A stretch of 64,000 nt of DNA from RGIG1828 sp045654685. GTDB lineage: Bacteria; Bacillota; Clostridia; UMGS1810. Below, in pieces: positions 23,738 through 33,514 of the stretch (positions within the stretch are counted from its first letter, which is position 1; each line of letters opens with the position of its first letter). The DNA lies in assembly GCA_045654685.1 (NCBI GenBank), contig JAZONV010000099.1, forward strand, positions 1 to 64,000. Direction: 5' to 3'. The notes beneath the pieces were generated by a model. That model did not search any database and was not told the DNA's origin. It saw only the letters and a program-made list of their open reading frames with translations. The position numbers and the translations under genes were made by a program.

Positions 23738-24445
23738 TTATATTTTGTAATAGTCAAGTTTTTTCTCGACATAGCCAAAAATAAGTGTCAGAGCACCGCA
23801 GAACACAAGATAGTATACCGCAGTAAAGAACAGAGGCCATAAAAGTCCGGCTGATTTTATAAACTTCTGAGCATTGTATATAATTTCATATACTGCAATA
23901 ATCCTTGCAAGGGATGTGTCTTTTACGAGTGTTATAAATTCGTTGCTCATTGGAGGAATAATTCTTTTTACAACCTGCATGAGAACAACTTTGAAAAACA
24001 CCTGAACCTTTGTCATTCCAAGCACTTGTCCTGCTTCATACTGACCAACGGGTATAGACTCTATACCTCCGCGGAATATTTCAGAAAAATAGCATGCATA
24101 GTTAATGACAAATGCAAGCATCAAAGCAAAAAAGCGATCAAAAACATGCCAGCTCGCGAGCCATTGGGCAACAGGACCTGTCGCAACTCCTGAGCTTATC
24201 CACTCCTGAGCCATGGTGCCCACAAGACCGGGTCCAAAATATATGACAATAAGCTGAAGCATGAGCGGCGTTCCGCGAATAATCCATATGAATGTACGTA
24301 TTATCCATTTAATAATTTTTATTTTGGACATTGAACCAAAACTTATTATAAGACCAAGGGGCAACGCAAACAACAGAGTGAGTATGAAAATTTCAAAAGT
24401 TTTTCCGAAGCCTTCAAGAAGACTTAAACTAACCTGCATAAACAT
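23738..24445 (-). CDS. Amino-acid ABC transporter permease
   Basis: Encodes 235 aa with about five membrane helices and the EAA loop (EAGQVLGMTKVQVF, the EAAxxLG motif). IRGTPLMLQL is the usual polar-amino-acid permease sequence in the HisM/GlnP family. Only one permease is present, so it would act as a homodimer. Confidence 0.92.
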   Translation of the reverse strand: MFMQVSLSLLEGFGKTFEIFILTLLFALPLGLIISFGSMSKIKIIKWIIRTFIWIIRGTPLMLQLIVIYFGPGLVGTMAQEWISSGVATGPVAQWLASWHVFDRFFALMLAFVINYACYFSEIFRGGIESIPVGQYEAGQVLGMTKVQVFFKVVLMQVVKRIIPPMSNEFITLVKDTSLARIIAVYEIIYNAQKFIKSAGLLWPLFFTAVYYLVFCGALTLIFGYVEKKLDYYKI

Positions 24446-24501
24446 ATGTATCTTCCTTTGATTGTCCTTGAAAGGAACAAAATTTTGTCTTTACGAAAGC
24501 A

Positions 24502-24530
24502 ATGGCAATAGGCTTTATACCTACTGCCAT
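24502..24530 (-). promoter_or_regulatory. Intercistronic hairpin within the ABC operon
   Basis: ATGGCAATAGG / CCTACTGCCAT with a 7-nt loop between the binding-protein gene and the permease gene. It lacks a T-tail, so it probably stabilises the upstream mRNA so that more binding protein than permease is made. Confidence 0.45.
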
Positions 24531-24562
24531 ATGCCTTGATATTGTAATTTCAAATACAAGTA

Positions 24563-25438
24563 TTATTCAGCATCTGATGCTACTGCAGAATCAACTGCAG
24601 AATCTACAACTTCTTCAGGAACGAGCTCTGCAAGACCTTTTGCAAGAACTACGTCATATTTTTCTGCAAGTGCAGAAAGAGTACCATCTTCAACAAGTTC
24701 TATCATGATTTCGTTAACTTTTGCTGTAAGATCAGAATCTTTTCTGAATCCGATACCATATTCTTCTTCTGTAAGTTCGATGGATTTTGCAAGATTATCA
24801 TAGCTTGTACCTTCACCAATCATTGCATTAGCCATTGTGAGGTCAATGATACATGCATCTGCAGATCCGCTTACAACTTCAAGAAGTGCATCAGACTGTG
24901 CAACAACTTCAACAACATTTGCAAATCCACTTTCTTCAGCAGCTGCTGCACCTGCAGAACCTGCTTCAACTGCAAATGTAAGATCTTTCATAGATTCTAC
25001 ATCTGTATATTCTTCTGCTTTATCAGCTTTAACAACTACAACCTGTGCATTTCTTGCATATGCATTTGAACAGCTTGTGTTATTAAGAACTTCTTCAGAA
25101 ATTGTCATACCATTCCAGATACAGTCAATATCTTTTGCTTTAAGAGAAATAAATTTGCTTTCCCATTCGATTTCTACAAATTCTGCATCAACGCCGAGTT
25201 TTTCACAAACAGCCTGAGCAAATTCTGTGTCAAAACCTGTCCACTCATTTGAATCATCAAGATAGTTCATGGGAGCATAATCGGTGATACCAATTACAAG
25301 TTTACCGTTGTCTTTTATGTAGTCAAAGTCACTTGTAGCTACCGGTGCAGGTGCCTCTTCAACATCTTTGCTTTGACATGCGCCAAAACACATAACAACC
25401 ATGAGAACTGCCAATAATGTACTGATTAATCTTTTCAT
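24563..25438 (-). CDS. Amino-acid ABC transporter substrate-binding lipoprotein
   Basis: Encodes 291 aa with a lipoprotein signal peptide (MKRLISTLLAVLMVVMCFGAC, lipobox FGAC). The SBP_bac_3 fold follows: KLVIGITDYAPMNYLDD, WTGFDTEFAQAV and a later GIGFRKDSDL. It delivers an amino acid to the permease downstream. The last about 12 residues are a low-complexity VDSAVDSAVASDAE tail. The ligand cannot be deduced. Confidence 0.92.
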   Translation of the reverse strand: MKRLISTLLAVLMVVMCFGACQSKDVEEAPAPVATSDFDYIKDNGKLVIGITDYAPMNYLDDSNEWTGFDTEFAQAVCEKLGVDAEFVEIEWESKFISLKAKDIDCIWNGMTISEEVLNNTSCSNAYARNAQVVVVKADKAEEYTDVESMKDLTFAVEAGSAGAAAAEESGFANVVEVVAQSDALLEVVSGSADACIIDLTMANAMIGEGTSYDNLAKSIELTEEEYGIGFRKDSDLTAKVNEIMIELVEDGTLSALAEKYDVVLAKGLAELVPEEVVDSAVDSAVASDAE

Positions 25439-25516
25439 TTTTTGTCTCTCCTTAAAAAAACATTAATTAACTTTCATTATTTTATCACACTAAAACGATA
25501 AAGTCAACATATAATT

Positions 25517-26365
25517 TTAACAAACAGACTTAACATATTTGAGAGCTTTTCCAAGTGCAACAATGCAATCTTCCGAACCTTCATACTCAATATCAATATA
25601 TCCGTCATAACCTGTCTGTTTCAAAATTTCTATACATTGAACAGAGTTAACATCTCCATCACCGGGTGTTGTTCCATAGAGACGATTTTTGCCTCTTGTA
25701 ACATAGCAATCGTCTTCTTTCTGCCCTATTTCAAAAGGTTTTTTCACAAAATCCTTAACATGGACATGTGATGCAAGATTTGCAAGTCTTGAAACGCTCT
25801 GCACGCTATCTTCATCAACACACGCAAAATTGCCGATATCAACAAGCAAACTGAAATTTGGATGATTAACTTTGTTATAAACTTTTTCCATTCTGTACGC
25901 ATCCTGAAAAGCACGACCATGATTTTCTATCATTGTCATAACGCCCTTTTCTTTTCCGTAATCTGCAATTTCTCTCATTGATGCAACAACTTTGTCAAGA
26001 GCCATCTCAAAAGACAAAAATCTTGGAAGAGCAACTGCAACATCATATCTGAAAAGTTTTGTGCCGAGAGCATGAGCAATATCTATATGTTTTTTGATTG
26101 TTGCAATCTCTTGTTTGAGTTCTTCGCCTTCTTTCAAAAGGTTGGCACCTGTTACATATGCAGAAATTTCAATACCGCACTTTTCTGCTTCGTCTTTAAT
26201 TTCTTTTGCAAAATCCAAAGTGAAATTCTCGCCTTCAAACCCAATGAATTCTATGGCATCAAAACCCATCTCACTTGCCTTTTTTGTAACATCTTTAAGA
26301 TTCATTTTGCCATCTGTGATGTATTTTATAAATGAATATGAACTAACACCTATTTTCATTGTCAT
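25517..26365 (-). CDS. Sugar phosphate isomerase/epimerase-like TIM barrel protein
   Basis: Encodes 282 aa of the xylose-isomerase-like AP_endonuc_2 family: MGFDAIEFIGFEG, MIENHGRAFQDAYR (metal Glu), LLVDIGNFACVDEDS, HVHVKDFV (metal His) and DIEYEGSED. The substrate is unknown. It is a single gene, not linked to a sugar operon here. Confidence 0.85.
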   Translation of the reverse strand: MTMKIGVSSYSFIKYITDGKMNLKDVTKKASEMGFDAIEFIGFEGENFTLDFAKEIKDEAEKCGIEISAYVTGANLLKEGEELKQEIATIKKHIDIAHALGTKLFRYDVAVALPRFLSFEMALDKVVASMREIADYGKEKGVMTMIENHGRAFQDAYRMEKVYNKVNHPNFSLLVDIGNFACVDEDSVQSVSRLANLASHVHVKDFVKKPFEIGQKEDDCYVTRGKNRLYGTTPGDGDVNSVQCIEILKQTGYDGYIDIEYEGSEDCIVALGKALKYVKSVC

Positions 26366-26501
26366 ATCTCCTTTTAATAAATTAAGCCGGCTTTACAAAA
26401 ACATTTTTTACCATGCCAATTTCATTATATAACAAACATATTAAAAAAACAATTAAGAATATTGCTTGAAAATAACAATTTATTGCTGAAAGTGTAACAC
26501 T

Positions 26502-27329
26502 TCAGTTGAGAATCATAGGTATAAAGTGATATGCCAGAACTATTATACCAAGGGCTATTCTGTACCAACCAAAAACCTTGAAATCATGACGTCGAACATA
26601 ACTCACAAGGAATTTTACACATGCAATTGACACAACATATGCAACAACCATCGCTACAATAAGAAGTGTCCATTCCTGAGAAGTCATTATGTAATCATTT
26701 GTTACAATTTTAAGAAAACTCACTCCGAACATAACCGGAATTGCAAGGAAGAAAGAAAACTCTGCCGCAACAGAACGACTGCATCCGAGAAGAATTGCGC
26801 CAAGGATTGTTGCACCTGATCGTGAGGTTCCCGGAACAAGTGAAAGCACCTGAAAAAGACCTATAAAGAGCGCTGTTTTATATGTCATTTCTTTCATTTC
26901 CGAAACTCTGCTTTCCTTGTTGCCTTTTTCGGCAAAAAGGAAGAAAACACCATATATTATCAGCATTATGCTAACAATTACGGGAGTGGATATGGCATCC
27001 ATTGCGTCATTAAACAAAAGTCCGAGAACCGCTGCAGGTATGCATGCGATTACAACTTTAAACCACATTTGCCATGTATCTTTTCTCTCTTCAATTGTTT
27101 TTGACGGAGAAAAGGGATTGAGTTTTTTGAAATATATGGTTGCAATTGCAAGGATAGCACCAAGCTGAATCACATAGAGAAATATCTGGGATTCAAAGAA
27201 ACTTTCCTTGGTTATACCCATAAAATCATTGGCAAGTATCATGTGACCTGTACTGCTTATTGGAAGCCACTCGGTTATACCCTCAATTATGCCAAGAATT
27301 ATACTTTGTATTATTAAGATAATACTCAT
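26502..27329 (-). CDS. uppP: Undecaprenyl-diphosphatase
   Basis: Recycles the lipid carrier of wall synthesis by removing one phosphate from undecaprenyl-PP. The 275-aa protein has about eight helices and the BacA motifs EGITEWLPISSTGHM and PGTSRSGAT. It also confers bacitracin tolerance in many species. Monocistronic or following glnN by 21 bp; the close spacing suggests co-transcription. Confidence 0.95.
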   Translation of the reverse strand: MSIILIIQSIILGIIEGITEWLPISSTGHMILANDFMGITKESFFESQIFLYVIQLGAILAIATIYFKKLNPFSPSKTIEERKDTWQMWFKVVIACIPAAVLGLLFNDAMDAISTPVIVSIMLIIYGVFFLFAEKGNKESRVSEMKEMTYKTALFIGLFQVLSLVPGTSRSGATILGAILLGCSRSVAAEFSFFLAIPVMFGVSFLKIVTNDYIMTSQEWTLLIVAMVVAYVVSIACVKFLVSYVRRHDFKVFGWYRIALGIIVLAYHFIPMILN

Positions 27330-27350
27330 TTTTGCACATCTCCTTTAAAA

Positions 27351-29447
27351 TCAATCTACGCTGAACAAAAGATCACCATAGGTTGGATATGGCCAGTAAT
27401 CGGATGCTGTATTTTCTTCAAGGCAATCAATATATCCCCTTGCTTTATTCATTACATCAAAAACAATATTGCGATAATATTTTGCATATTCTTCAACATC
27501 ATCTTTATATTTTGAAGCACCCTTTAAGGAATCGTCAAGTTCTTTCACCGACATATACAATCCGGCATTGAGTTCTGTGAGTTTTTTTACAAGTTCTGTT
27601 TCTACGCTGTTGTCAATATCGGGAAGGATACTTTTTCTTGAAAATGCAGTATCGGAAAGAGTACCGATATATTCACTGACTGAAGGAATAATATCTTTTT
27701 TTATCATATCAGACATTGTTCTTGCTTCAATATTAATTGTCTTTGCATAATTTTCAAGATAGATTTCGTATCTTGAATGAAGTTCAGCTTCTGAATATAC
27801 ACCATGAGATGTAAATACATCAATATTCTTCTTGTCAAGAATGTGAGGTATTGCTTCAGGTGTGCTTTTGTAGTTTGAAAGACCGCGTCTTTTTGCTTCT
27901 TCAACCCATTCTTCTGTATAGTTGTTTCCGTTAAAGACAATTCTTTTGTGATTTTTAATAGTTCTTTGAATAATTTCGAGAACCGCCTTTTTAAAGTCCT
28001 TTGCGCCATCAAGTTCATCTGCAAATATGCGAAGCTGTTCGGCAACTATGGTGTTAAGAACTGTGTTCGGACCTGCGACAGACTGAGATGAACCAACCAT
28101 TCTGAATTCGAACTTATTACCTGTAAATGCAAAGGGAGATGTTCTGTTTCTGTCGGTTGTATCTTTGGAAAATCCGGGAACAACATGAGCACCCGTGAGC
28201 ATTTTTTCTCTTTTCTTTTCTGTATAGTCACCGTCAACTTCAAGTGCGTCAATTACCGCCTGCATCTGATCTCCGATGAATACAGATACAATTGCCGGCG
28301 GAGCTTCATGTGCACCAAGACGGTGATCGTTACCTGCTCCGGCAATGGATATTCTCAAAAGATCCTGATATTCATCAACTGCCTTTATAACCCCACAGAA
28401 GAACAACAAGAACTGAAGATTGTCATGGGGTGTTTTTCCGGGATTCAAAAGATTTTCACCATCATCTGTTATGAGAGACCAGTTATCATGCTTACCTGAA
28501 CCGTTAACACCTGCAAAGGGTTTTTCGTGCAAAAGGCATACAAGGTCATGCTTGTGGGCAATTTTTTTGAGAAGTTCCATAACAAGCTGATTATGATCAC
28601 TTGCAATATTACCGGTTGTGAATATGGGAGCAAGTTCGTGCTGGGCAGGAGCCGCTTCATTATGCTTGGTTTTGGAAAGAACACCGAGTTTCCAAAGTTC
28701 TGTGTCAAGTTCTTTCATAAACTCTGAAACTCTTGGCTTTATAACTCCAAAATAGTGGTCATCAAGTTCCTGACCTTTTGGCGGTTTTGCTCCAAAAAGA
28801 GTTCTGCCTGTATATATGAGATCCTTGCGGCGGTCATGAAGAGTCTTGTCAACAAGAAAATATTCCTGTTCAGGACCTACCGACGTATAGACATGGTTTG
28901 CAGTTGTATTACCAAAAAGCCTTAATATGCGCATTGCCTGTGTGTTTATTGTTTCCATTGCACGAAGGAGCGGTGTCTTTTTGTCAAGTGCTTCTCCGCC
29001 ATAGGAACAAAAGGCTGTCGGAATACAAAGAGTTCCGTCTTTAACAAAAGCATATGATGTGGGATCCCAAGCTGTATACCCCCTTGCTTCACAAGTTTCA
29101 CGAAGTCCGCCTGAAGGGAAAGAAGATGCATCGGGTTCACCTTTGATGAGTTCCTTTCCTGAAAATTCCATTATGATTCTTCCATCATCTGATGGCGAGA
29201 TAAAACTGTCGTGCTTTTCTGCGGTTATACCTGTCATCGGTTGGAACCAATGAGTATAGTGAGTAGCACCCTTCTCTATTGCCCAGTCTTTCATTGCACT
29301 TGCAACAACATTTGCTGTTTCAAGAGAAAGAGGTTCACCGTCATTTACAGTTTCTTTAAGTGTTTTGTATATTGCTTTGGGAAGTTTTGAACGCATAACA
29401 CTATCGTTAAATACTTCGCAGGCAAAAATTTCGGTAACATCAACCAT
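27351..29447 (-). CDS. glnN: Glutamine synthetase type III
   Basis: Makes glutamine from glutamate, ammonia and ATP. At 698 aa it has the type III (GSIII) length and motifs: SFPSGGLRETCEARGYTAWD, VGPEQEYFLVDK, NGSGKHDNWSL and LGAHEAPPAIVSVFIGD. It forms dodecamers and is common in Clostridia and Bacteroidetes. The 5' leader of more than 170 nt has several hairpins (see 29,470-29,690), so control of expression by RNA structure is possible. Confidence 0.96.
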   Translation of the reverse strand: MVDVTEIFACEVFNDSVMRSKLPKAIYKTLKETVNDGEPLSLETANVVASAMKDWAIEKGATHYTHWFQPMTGITAEKHDSFISPSDDGRIIMEFSGKELIKGEPDASSFPSGGLRETCEARGYTAWDPTSYAFVKDGTLCIPTAFCSYGGEALDKKTPLLRAMETINTQAMRILRLFGNTTANHVYTSVGPEQEYFLVDKTLHDRRKDLIYTGRTLFGAKPPKGQELDDHYFGVIKPRVSEFMKELDTELWKLGVLSKTKHNEAAPAQHELAPIFTTGNIASDHNQLVMELLKKIAHKHDLVCLLHEKPFAGVNGSGKHDNWSLITDDGENLLNPGKTPHDNLQFLLFFCGVIKAVDEYQDLLRISIAGAGNDHRLGAHEAPPAIVSVFIGDQMQAVIDALEVDGDYTEKKREKMLTGAHVVPGFSKDTTDRNRTSPFAFTGNKFEFRMVGSSQSVAGPNTVLNTIVAEQLRIFADELDGAKDFKKAVLEIIQRTIKNHKRIVFNGNNYTEEWVEEAKRRGLSNYKSTPEAIPHILDKKNIDVFTSHGVYSEAELHSRYEIYLENYAKTINIEARTMSDMIKKDIIPSVSEYIGTLSDTAFSRKSILPDIDNSVETELVKKLTELNAGLYMSVKELDDSLKGASKYKDDVEEYAKYYRNIVFDVMNKARGYIDCLEENTASDYWPYPTYGDLLFSVD

Positions 29448-29478
29448 TTGTCATATCCTCCCGGCATAATATATAAAA

Positions 29479-29602
29479 TTGCTTTCATCCAAGAAAGCAG
29501 CCTCGCCACTTCGCCATGTGGCGGACGTGCGGAGCAAATTTGCTTTTCTTAAGCCATGTGCATTTTTGAAAAGCAATATTTTGCTTTTCTAAAAATTTTG
29601 CA
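29479..29602 (-). promoter_or_regulatory. Structured leader of glnN
   Basis: On the minus strand the region has successive stems: 567-574/581-588, the palindrome 532-543, CGCCAC/GTGGCG (503-508/517-522) and TGCTTTC/GAAAGCA (479-485/492-498), all plus 29,000. The last one ends 13 bp from the glnN ribosome site. No known riboswitch class was recognised. The AAAAGCAAA/TTTGCTTTT units also occur near 34,725 and 53,390, so part of it may be repeat-derived. Confidence 0.4.
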
Positions 29603-29622
29603 CGGCAATATGATAATATTTT

Positions 29623-29652
29623 TATTGTATAGGAACGAAGATTCCTATACAA
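29623..29652. terminator. Inverted repeat, terminator-like
   Basis: 12-bp perfect stem ATTGTATAGGAA/TTCCTATACAAT with a 6-nt loop, flanked by A/T runs on both sides. Confidence 0.55.
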
Positions 29653-29658
29653 TAAAAA

Positions 29659-29689
29659 ACGGCACCGCGATTAAACCAATCGCTGTGCC
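29659..29689 (-). terminator. Strong terminator between cls and glnN
   Basis: Stem of 12-13 bp (CGGCAC-GCGATT with AATCGC-GTGCCG, one mismatch) and T6 on the minus strand. It ends the cardiolipin synthase transcript or acts as an attenuator ahead of glnN. Confidence 0.75.
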
Positions 29690-29835
29690 GGGCAGTCGCA
29701 TCAAAATTAATTATATAATGATTATGAAAAAAAGTCAACAGAGTTTGAAGATATTGCAAAAAAGTCTTATAAAGATTACAAAAAACTCAAGTTGAGATGA
29801 ATAAATTTCAATATTTTAATATAAAAGTTCAACTT

Positions 29836-31374
29836 TTACATAAGAGGTGCAAATACCCTCATAACCTTACCGACAAATCTCCAAAAAAGAGAACTTCGAT
29901 TATAATCGTCTACTGTATATCTTTTAGACAAAGTCAGAGTGTGCTGAAAATCTGATTTCATATCTTCAATTACCGATGTAGCATACATATATATGGCACA
30001 TTCATAGTTAAGATACATACTTCTATAGTCATAATTAATCGTACCAATTACACCTCGTATGTCATCGCTGACCGTTGTTTTTGCATGAACAAATCCGGGA
30101 GTATATTCATATATCTCAACACCTGCCTCAATAAGTTCCGGATAATATGTTCTTGCAAGTGCAAAGGCATAGCGTTTGTCGGGAATGTGAGGCATCAATA
30201 TTTTCACATCCACTCCCCTTTTCGCTGCACATTTGAGAGAATCAAGCATGGTTTCGTCAAGTACAAGATAAGGAGTCATAATATATACATAGTCACGTGA
30301 TGTATTAATTATGTCTTTATAAATATTTTTTCCGACTCTTTCCTCACGAAACGGACTATCGTCAAAGGGAGCATAATGACCGTCATCATAGTTTGAATAG
30401 TCAAAATCCCTGCGGGTTGTATATTTTTCATACTCTTCATTTGTTCCCGAAACAACGGTCCACATTCGTAAAAACATTAGAGTGAACGATTTTACCGCAT
30501 CACCTTTGAGCATTATGGAATTATCTTTCCAATGCCCGAAAAGCTTCACGTCGTTGATGTATTCATCTGACAGATTTATGCCGCCGCTAAAGGCTGTTTT
30601 TCCGTCTATAACAATTATCTTTCTGTGGTCGCGGTTATTCTGATATGTGGACAAGAACGGTTTTATGGGAGAAAATGCCATACATTTAATTCCTGCATTT
30701 TTAAGTTTTTGACGAATTCCCGAAGAAACCGTGGTCATTGATCCCATTGCATCATACAAAACTCTGACTTCTACCCCTTCATAAACCTTTTCTTTCAAAA
30801 TGTCAAACACTCTGTTCCACATTCTGCTTTTTTCGTTTATTATAAAAAACTCTATGAATATGAATCTTGTGGCTTTCTGCAACTCTTCAAGAATTGCAGA
30901 AAAGGCATCATCACCCAAAGGAAAGTATGTTGCTCCGGTATTGGCATAGGGTAAGTATCCTGAACTTTCCCGAAGATATGCCAAGGCTCCCGCATCGGAA
31001 TTGCGCTCATTTATAAGTCTGTGGAGCTCATAATCATCTTTACTGTTAAGATATTCGGTTGAAGCATAAATCTTGCGCAGAGATTTTTTGATTTTACCAG
31101 ATGAGGTATCTGCTCTGACATAAAAATACAGACTTACACCAAAAACAGGCATTACCGCAATGAGACATATCCATGCAATCTTGAAGCCTGAATCTGTATT
31201 ACGGTTTATTATGCTTATGATTGCTATGGCACCGAGTACCGTTGTACCTCCAAAAATATATGTAGAATATTCTCTTAAGGCATATGCTCCCACATAAAAA
31301 ATACCAATCTGCATTAAAAGCAGGAGAATTGCCATAACTTTTTTACTTATGAAAGCTTTTAAAAATTTTTTCAT
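29836..31374 (-). CDS. cls: Cardiolipin synthase (PLD family)
   Basis: Joins two phosphatidylglycerols into cardiolipin. About 512 aa from ATG 31374, chosen for the AGAGGAA site. Two N-terminal membrane helices are followed by two HKD motifs: HRKIIVIDGKTAFSGG and HAKTTVSDDIRGVIGT. The size and layout fit the ClsA-type enzyme. Confidence 0.93.
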   Translation of the reverse strand: MKKFLKAFISKKVMAILLLLMQIGIFYVGAYALREYSTYIFGGTTVLGAIAIISIINRNTDSGFKIAWICLIAVMPVFGVSLYFYVRADTSSGKIKKSLRKIYASTEYLNSKDDYELHRLINERNSDAGALAYLRESSGYLPYANTGATYFPLGDDAFSAILEELQKATRFIFIEFFIINEKSRMWNRVFDILKEKVYEGVEVRVLYDAMGSMTTVSSGIRQKLKNAGIKCMAFSPIKPFLSTYQNNRDHRKIIVIDGKTAFSGGINLSDEYINDVKLFGHWKDNSIMLKGDAVKSFTLMFLRMWTVVSGTNEEYEKYTTRRDFDYSNYDDGHYAPFDDSPFREERVGKNIYKDIINTSRDYVYIMTPYLVLDETMLDSLKCAAKRGVDVKILMPHIPDKRYAFALARTYYPELIEAGVEIYEYTPGFVHAKTTVSDDIRGVIGTINYDYRSMYLNYECAIYMYATSVIEDMKSDFQHTLTLSKRYTVDDYNRSSLFWRFVGKVMRVFAPLM

Positions 31375-31459
31375 AAAATTCCTCTTTCGTAGCAAACTAT
31401 ATATTAATAATATATCATAATCTTTAACATTTTGCTATATTAAAAAATGCAGATTTAAC

Positions 31460-31488
31460 TGGACAATTTTTGGGAGATATGATATAAT
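31460..31488 (+). promoter_or_regulatory. Sigma-A promoter of rubrerythrin
   Basis: TGGACA (31460-31465), 17 bp, TATAAT (31483-31488), 33 bp before the ATG. Confidence 0.75.
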
Positions 31489-31521
31489 ACACATAAATTT
31501 CAAAACCGGGAGGTATTTATT

Positions 31522-32061
31522 ATGAAAGACTTAAAAGGAACAAAAACAGAAGCAAATCTCATGGCCGCTTTCGCCGGTGAAAGTCAGGCAAGAAACAAAT
31601 ATACCTATTATGCAAGCAAAGCAAAAAAAGACGGCTATGTTCAGATTGCAGCACTTTTTGAAGAAACCGCAAACAACGAAAAAGAACATGCAAAAATCTG
31701 GTTTAAACTTCTTCACGATGGCATGCCTTCAACACCCGAAAATCTTGTTGATGCTGCAACAGGCGAAAACTATGAGTGGACAGAAATGTATGCTCAAATG
31801 GCAAAAGACGCAAGAGAAGAAGGCTTTGATCACATTGCTTTTCTTTTCGAAGAAGTTGCAAAAATCGAAAAAGAACATGAAGAAAGATACAGAAAACTTC
31901 TTGCAAACATCGATGGTGGAATTGTATTCTCAAGAGATAATGATATGATCTGGCAGTGCGCAAACTGTGGTCATATTGTTGTAGGCAAAGCCGCTCCCGA
32001 ACTCTGCCCTGTTTGTGAACATCCTAAAGCATATTTCCAGATTAAGGCAGATAATTATTAA
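31522..32061 (+). CDS. rbr: Rubrerythrin
   Basis: Reduces hydrogen peroxide in anaerobes with a diiron site and a rubredoxin-like iron. The 179-aa product has the ferritin-like part with ExxH motifs (FEETANNEKEHAKIW and FEEVAKIEKEHEERY) and a C-terminal rubredoxin domain (CANCGHIVVG ... CPVCEHPKAYF). It has its own promoter and a terminator after it. Confidence 0.96.
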   Translation: MKDLKGTKTEANLMAAFAGESQARNKYTYYASKAKKDGYVQIAALFEETANNEKEHAKIWFKLLHDGMPSTPENLVDAATGENYEWTEMYAQMAKDAREEGFDHIAFLFEEVAKIEKEHEERYRKLLANIDGGIVFSRDNDMIWQCANCGHIVVGKAAPELCPVCEHPKAYFQIKADNY

Positions 32062-32088
32062 TTTGTATTTAATTATAAATATCATTAG

Positions 32089-32122
32089 CAACAGGTTGTC
32101 ATAGGGCAACCTGTTGTTTTTG
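32089..32122 (+). terminator. Terminator of rubrerythrin
   Basis: Stem AACAGGTTG/CAACCTGTT with T-run. Confidence 0.75.
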
Positions 32123-32210
32123 TATAACGAAAAGAGCGTTGAAACAAGGCAAACACCTGTCTCAACGCTTATTTTACACATATTTTGCCTATTTTTCGCC
32201 TTAAAAACGA

Positions 32211-32251
32211 AGAAATACCTCTTTTGCACTTGTATACAAAAGAGGTATCTT
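32211..32251 (-). terminator. Terminator of the tRNA-Ser transcript
   Basis: Long stem GATACCTCTTTTG/CAAAAGAGGTAT just 3' of tRNA-Ser on the minus strand, followed by T-rich sequence. Confidence 0.65.
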
Positions 32252-32254
32252 TCT

Positions 32255-32343
32255 TGGCGGAGCGGGTGGGATTCGAACCCACGTCCCTCAGGGGGCATCA
32301 TGATTTCGAGTCATGTCCGTTATGACCACTTCGATACCGCTCC
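32255..32343 (-). tRNA. tRNA-Ser(CGA)
   Basis: 89-nt type II tRNA with 7-bp acceptor stem, long variable arm (GCCCCCTGAGGGAC), T arm GTGGG-TTCGAAT-CCCAC, anticodon CGA in the loop CTCGAAA, and an encoded CCA end. Confidence 0.95.
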
Positions 32344-32455
32344 ATATGTTAAATTTTATCAACTGTTATATTATACAACTAAAATACAGATTTGTAAATA
32401 CCAAAATTCAAAAATGAGTAGTTTTTATGTTTTGTTATCATGGGAATTTCGAGGT

Positions 32456-33514
32456 TTATCTGCTTTTGCATGCTTTTACAACAGAATAAAATCCTGAAAC
32501 AGGATTTTTGATATAGTCCCGAACAAGAATATTGTACACTTGTCTCTTATCTCTGTATACAGTTATATTTCCGCTATAGATTGCAATCACATGTCCGTTA
32601 AATGTTGTGGCTACTTTATCATAGTCTTTTTCAAGAGATGTTTTTATGGAACGATACAGCTTGTACTCGTCCTCGCTATGAAAATATAACTCATCAGTTA
32701 TGTCTGCACGAAGAAGCATATACAGATTTGTAAATGCAACAACTGTACCTCCCCTACCCGGTGAAATTACTTTCCCGAGATTACACCATTTATCAATGGT
32801 ATATCTTATGTACATTTCTTCAGACTTTGAAGGTATCTCCGTTATATCTTTTCGCTTCACCCGTTTTGAAGAAATAACTTTCCCGAAATATCTGATTCCT
32901 GCATCTTTCCCAAAAAGATTTTTTGACTGATATATTGCAACATATGAAATGTCTCTCTTGTCTTCAGGAATCATAACCTCAGGGATGTGATAAAAATTAT
33001 TTTTCAGAATGATATTTATTTGCTCTCTGTTTCTCAGAGTGCCAACCAAAACTTCATCTTTAATCCATACTATATCTTTGTTGCTGCTTACAGCACCAAG
33101 AACAAAATTGCACTCTTTCAGGCATTTTATGCAAAAAAGATACTTTTTATGTATAACCATAAGCGAAGGTATCTTCATAAGAAGCATATGCTTTTTTATA
33201 ATGGCACGATGAGCATATATTCCTTCAAATCTCTTGTGACACACAATTTTGTTAATTGATTTTATAAGATTTTCAACTGATTCTCTGTCAGTATTTCCTC
33301 GTATTCCGGATTTTAGTTTAATAAGTTCATATCTACATTTGATGAGCATAAAAAGTATGAAAGAAAGTATGTCTTCCTTGAGATTTGGGTTCAAAGCAAA
33401 ATGCTTATTTATCATGTCTGTAAGTTCATGTATGAGCACTTTCAAATCAGACGGTGAACTTATATTTCTTCCCACATATTCAGAACCATGAGCCTGTATA
33501 TCCATCTTCTTCAT
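32456..33514 (-). CDS. Unassigned protein encoded with an McrB-like ATPase
   Basis: Encodes 352 aa, basic, no membrane segment or signal. The middle (about 165-270) has EQINIILKNNFYHIPEVMI, YVAIYQSKNLF and IRYFGKVISSKRVKRKDITE followed by YIRYTIDKWCNLGKVISPG. From memory this resembles a PUA/EVE-like or substrate-reading segment found in proteins next to McrB-type ATPases and nucleases. I see no clear PD-(D/E)xK or HNH site. It overlaps the ATPase gene by 35 bases and is surely co-translated with it. It is the candidate effector or sensor of a two-gene defence system; this is inference. Confidence 0.6.
   Translation of the reverse strand: MKKMDIQAHGSEYVGRNISSPSDLKVLIHELTDMINKHFALNPNLKEDILSFILFMLIKCRYELIKLKSGIRGNTDRESVENLIKSINKIVCHKRFEGIYAHRAIIKKHMLLMKIPSLMVIHKKYLFCIKCLKECNFVLGAVSSNKDIVWIKDEVLVGTLRNREQINIILKNNFYHIPEVMIPEDKRDISYVAIYQSKNLFGKDAGIRYFGKVISSKRVKRKDITEIPSKSEEMYIRYTIDKWCNLGKVISPGRGGTVVAFTNLYMLLRADITDELYFHSEDEYKLYRSIKTSLEKDYDKVATTFNGHVIAIYSGNITVYRDKRQVYNILVRDYIKNPVSGFYSVVKACKSR

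Noticed and set aside
32255..32343. Integration site of the McrB-like operon at tRNA-Ser
   Set aside because: The operon lies on the 5' side of the tRNA, while integrases usually use the 3' end, and no repeat of the tRNA end was seen.
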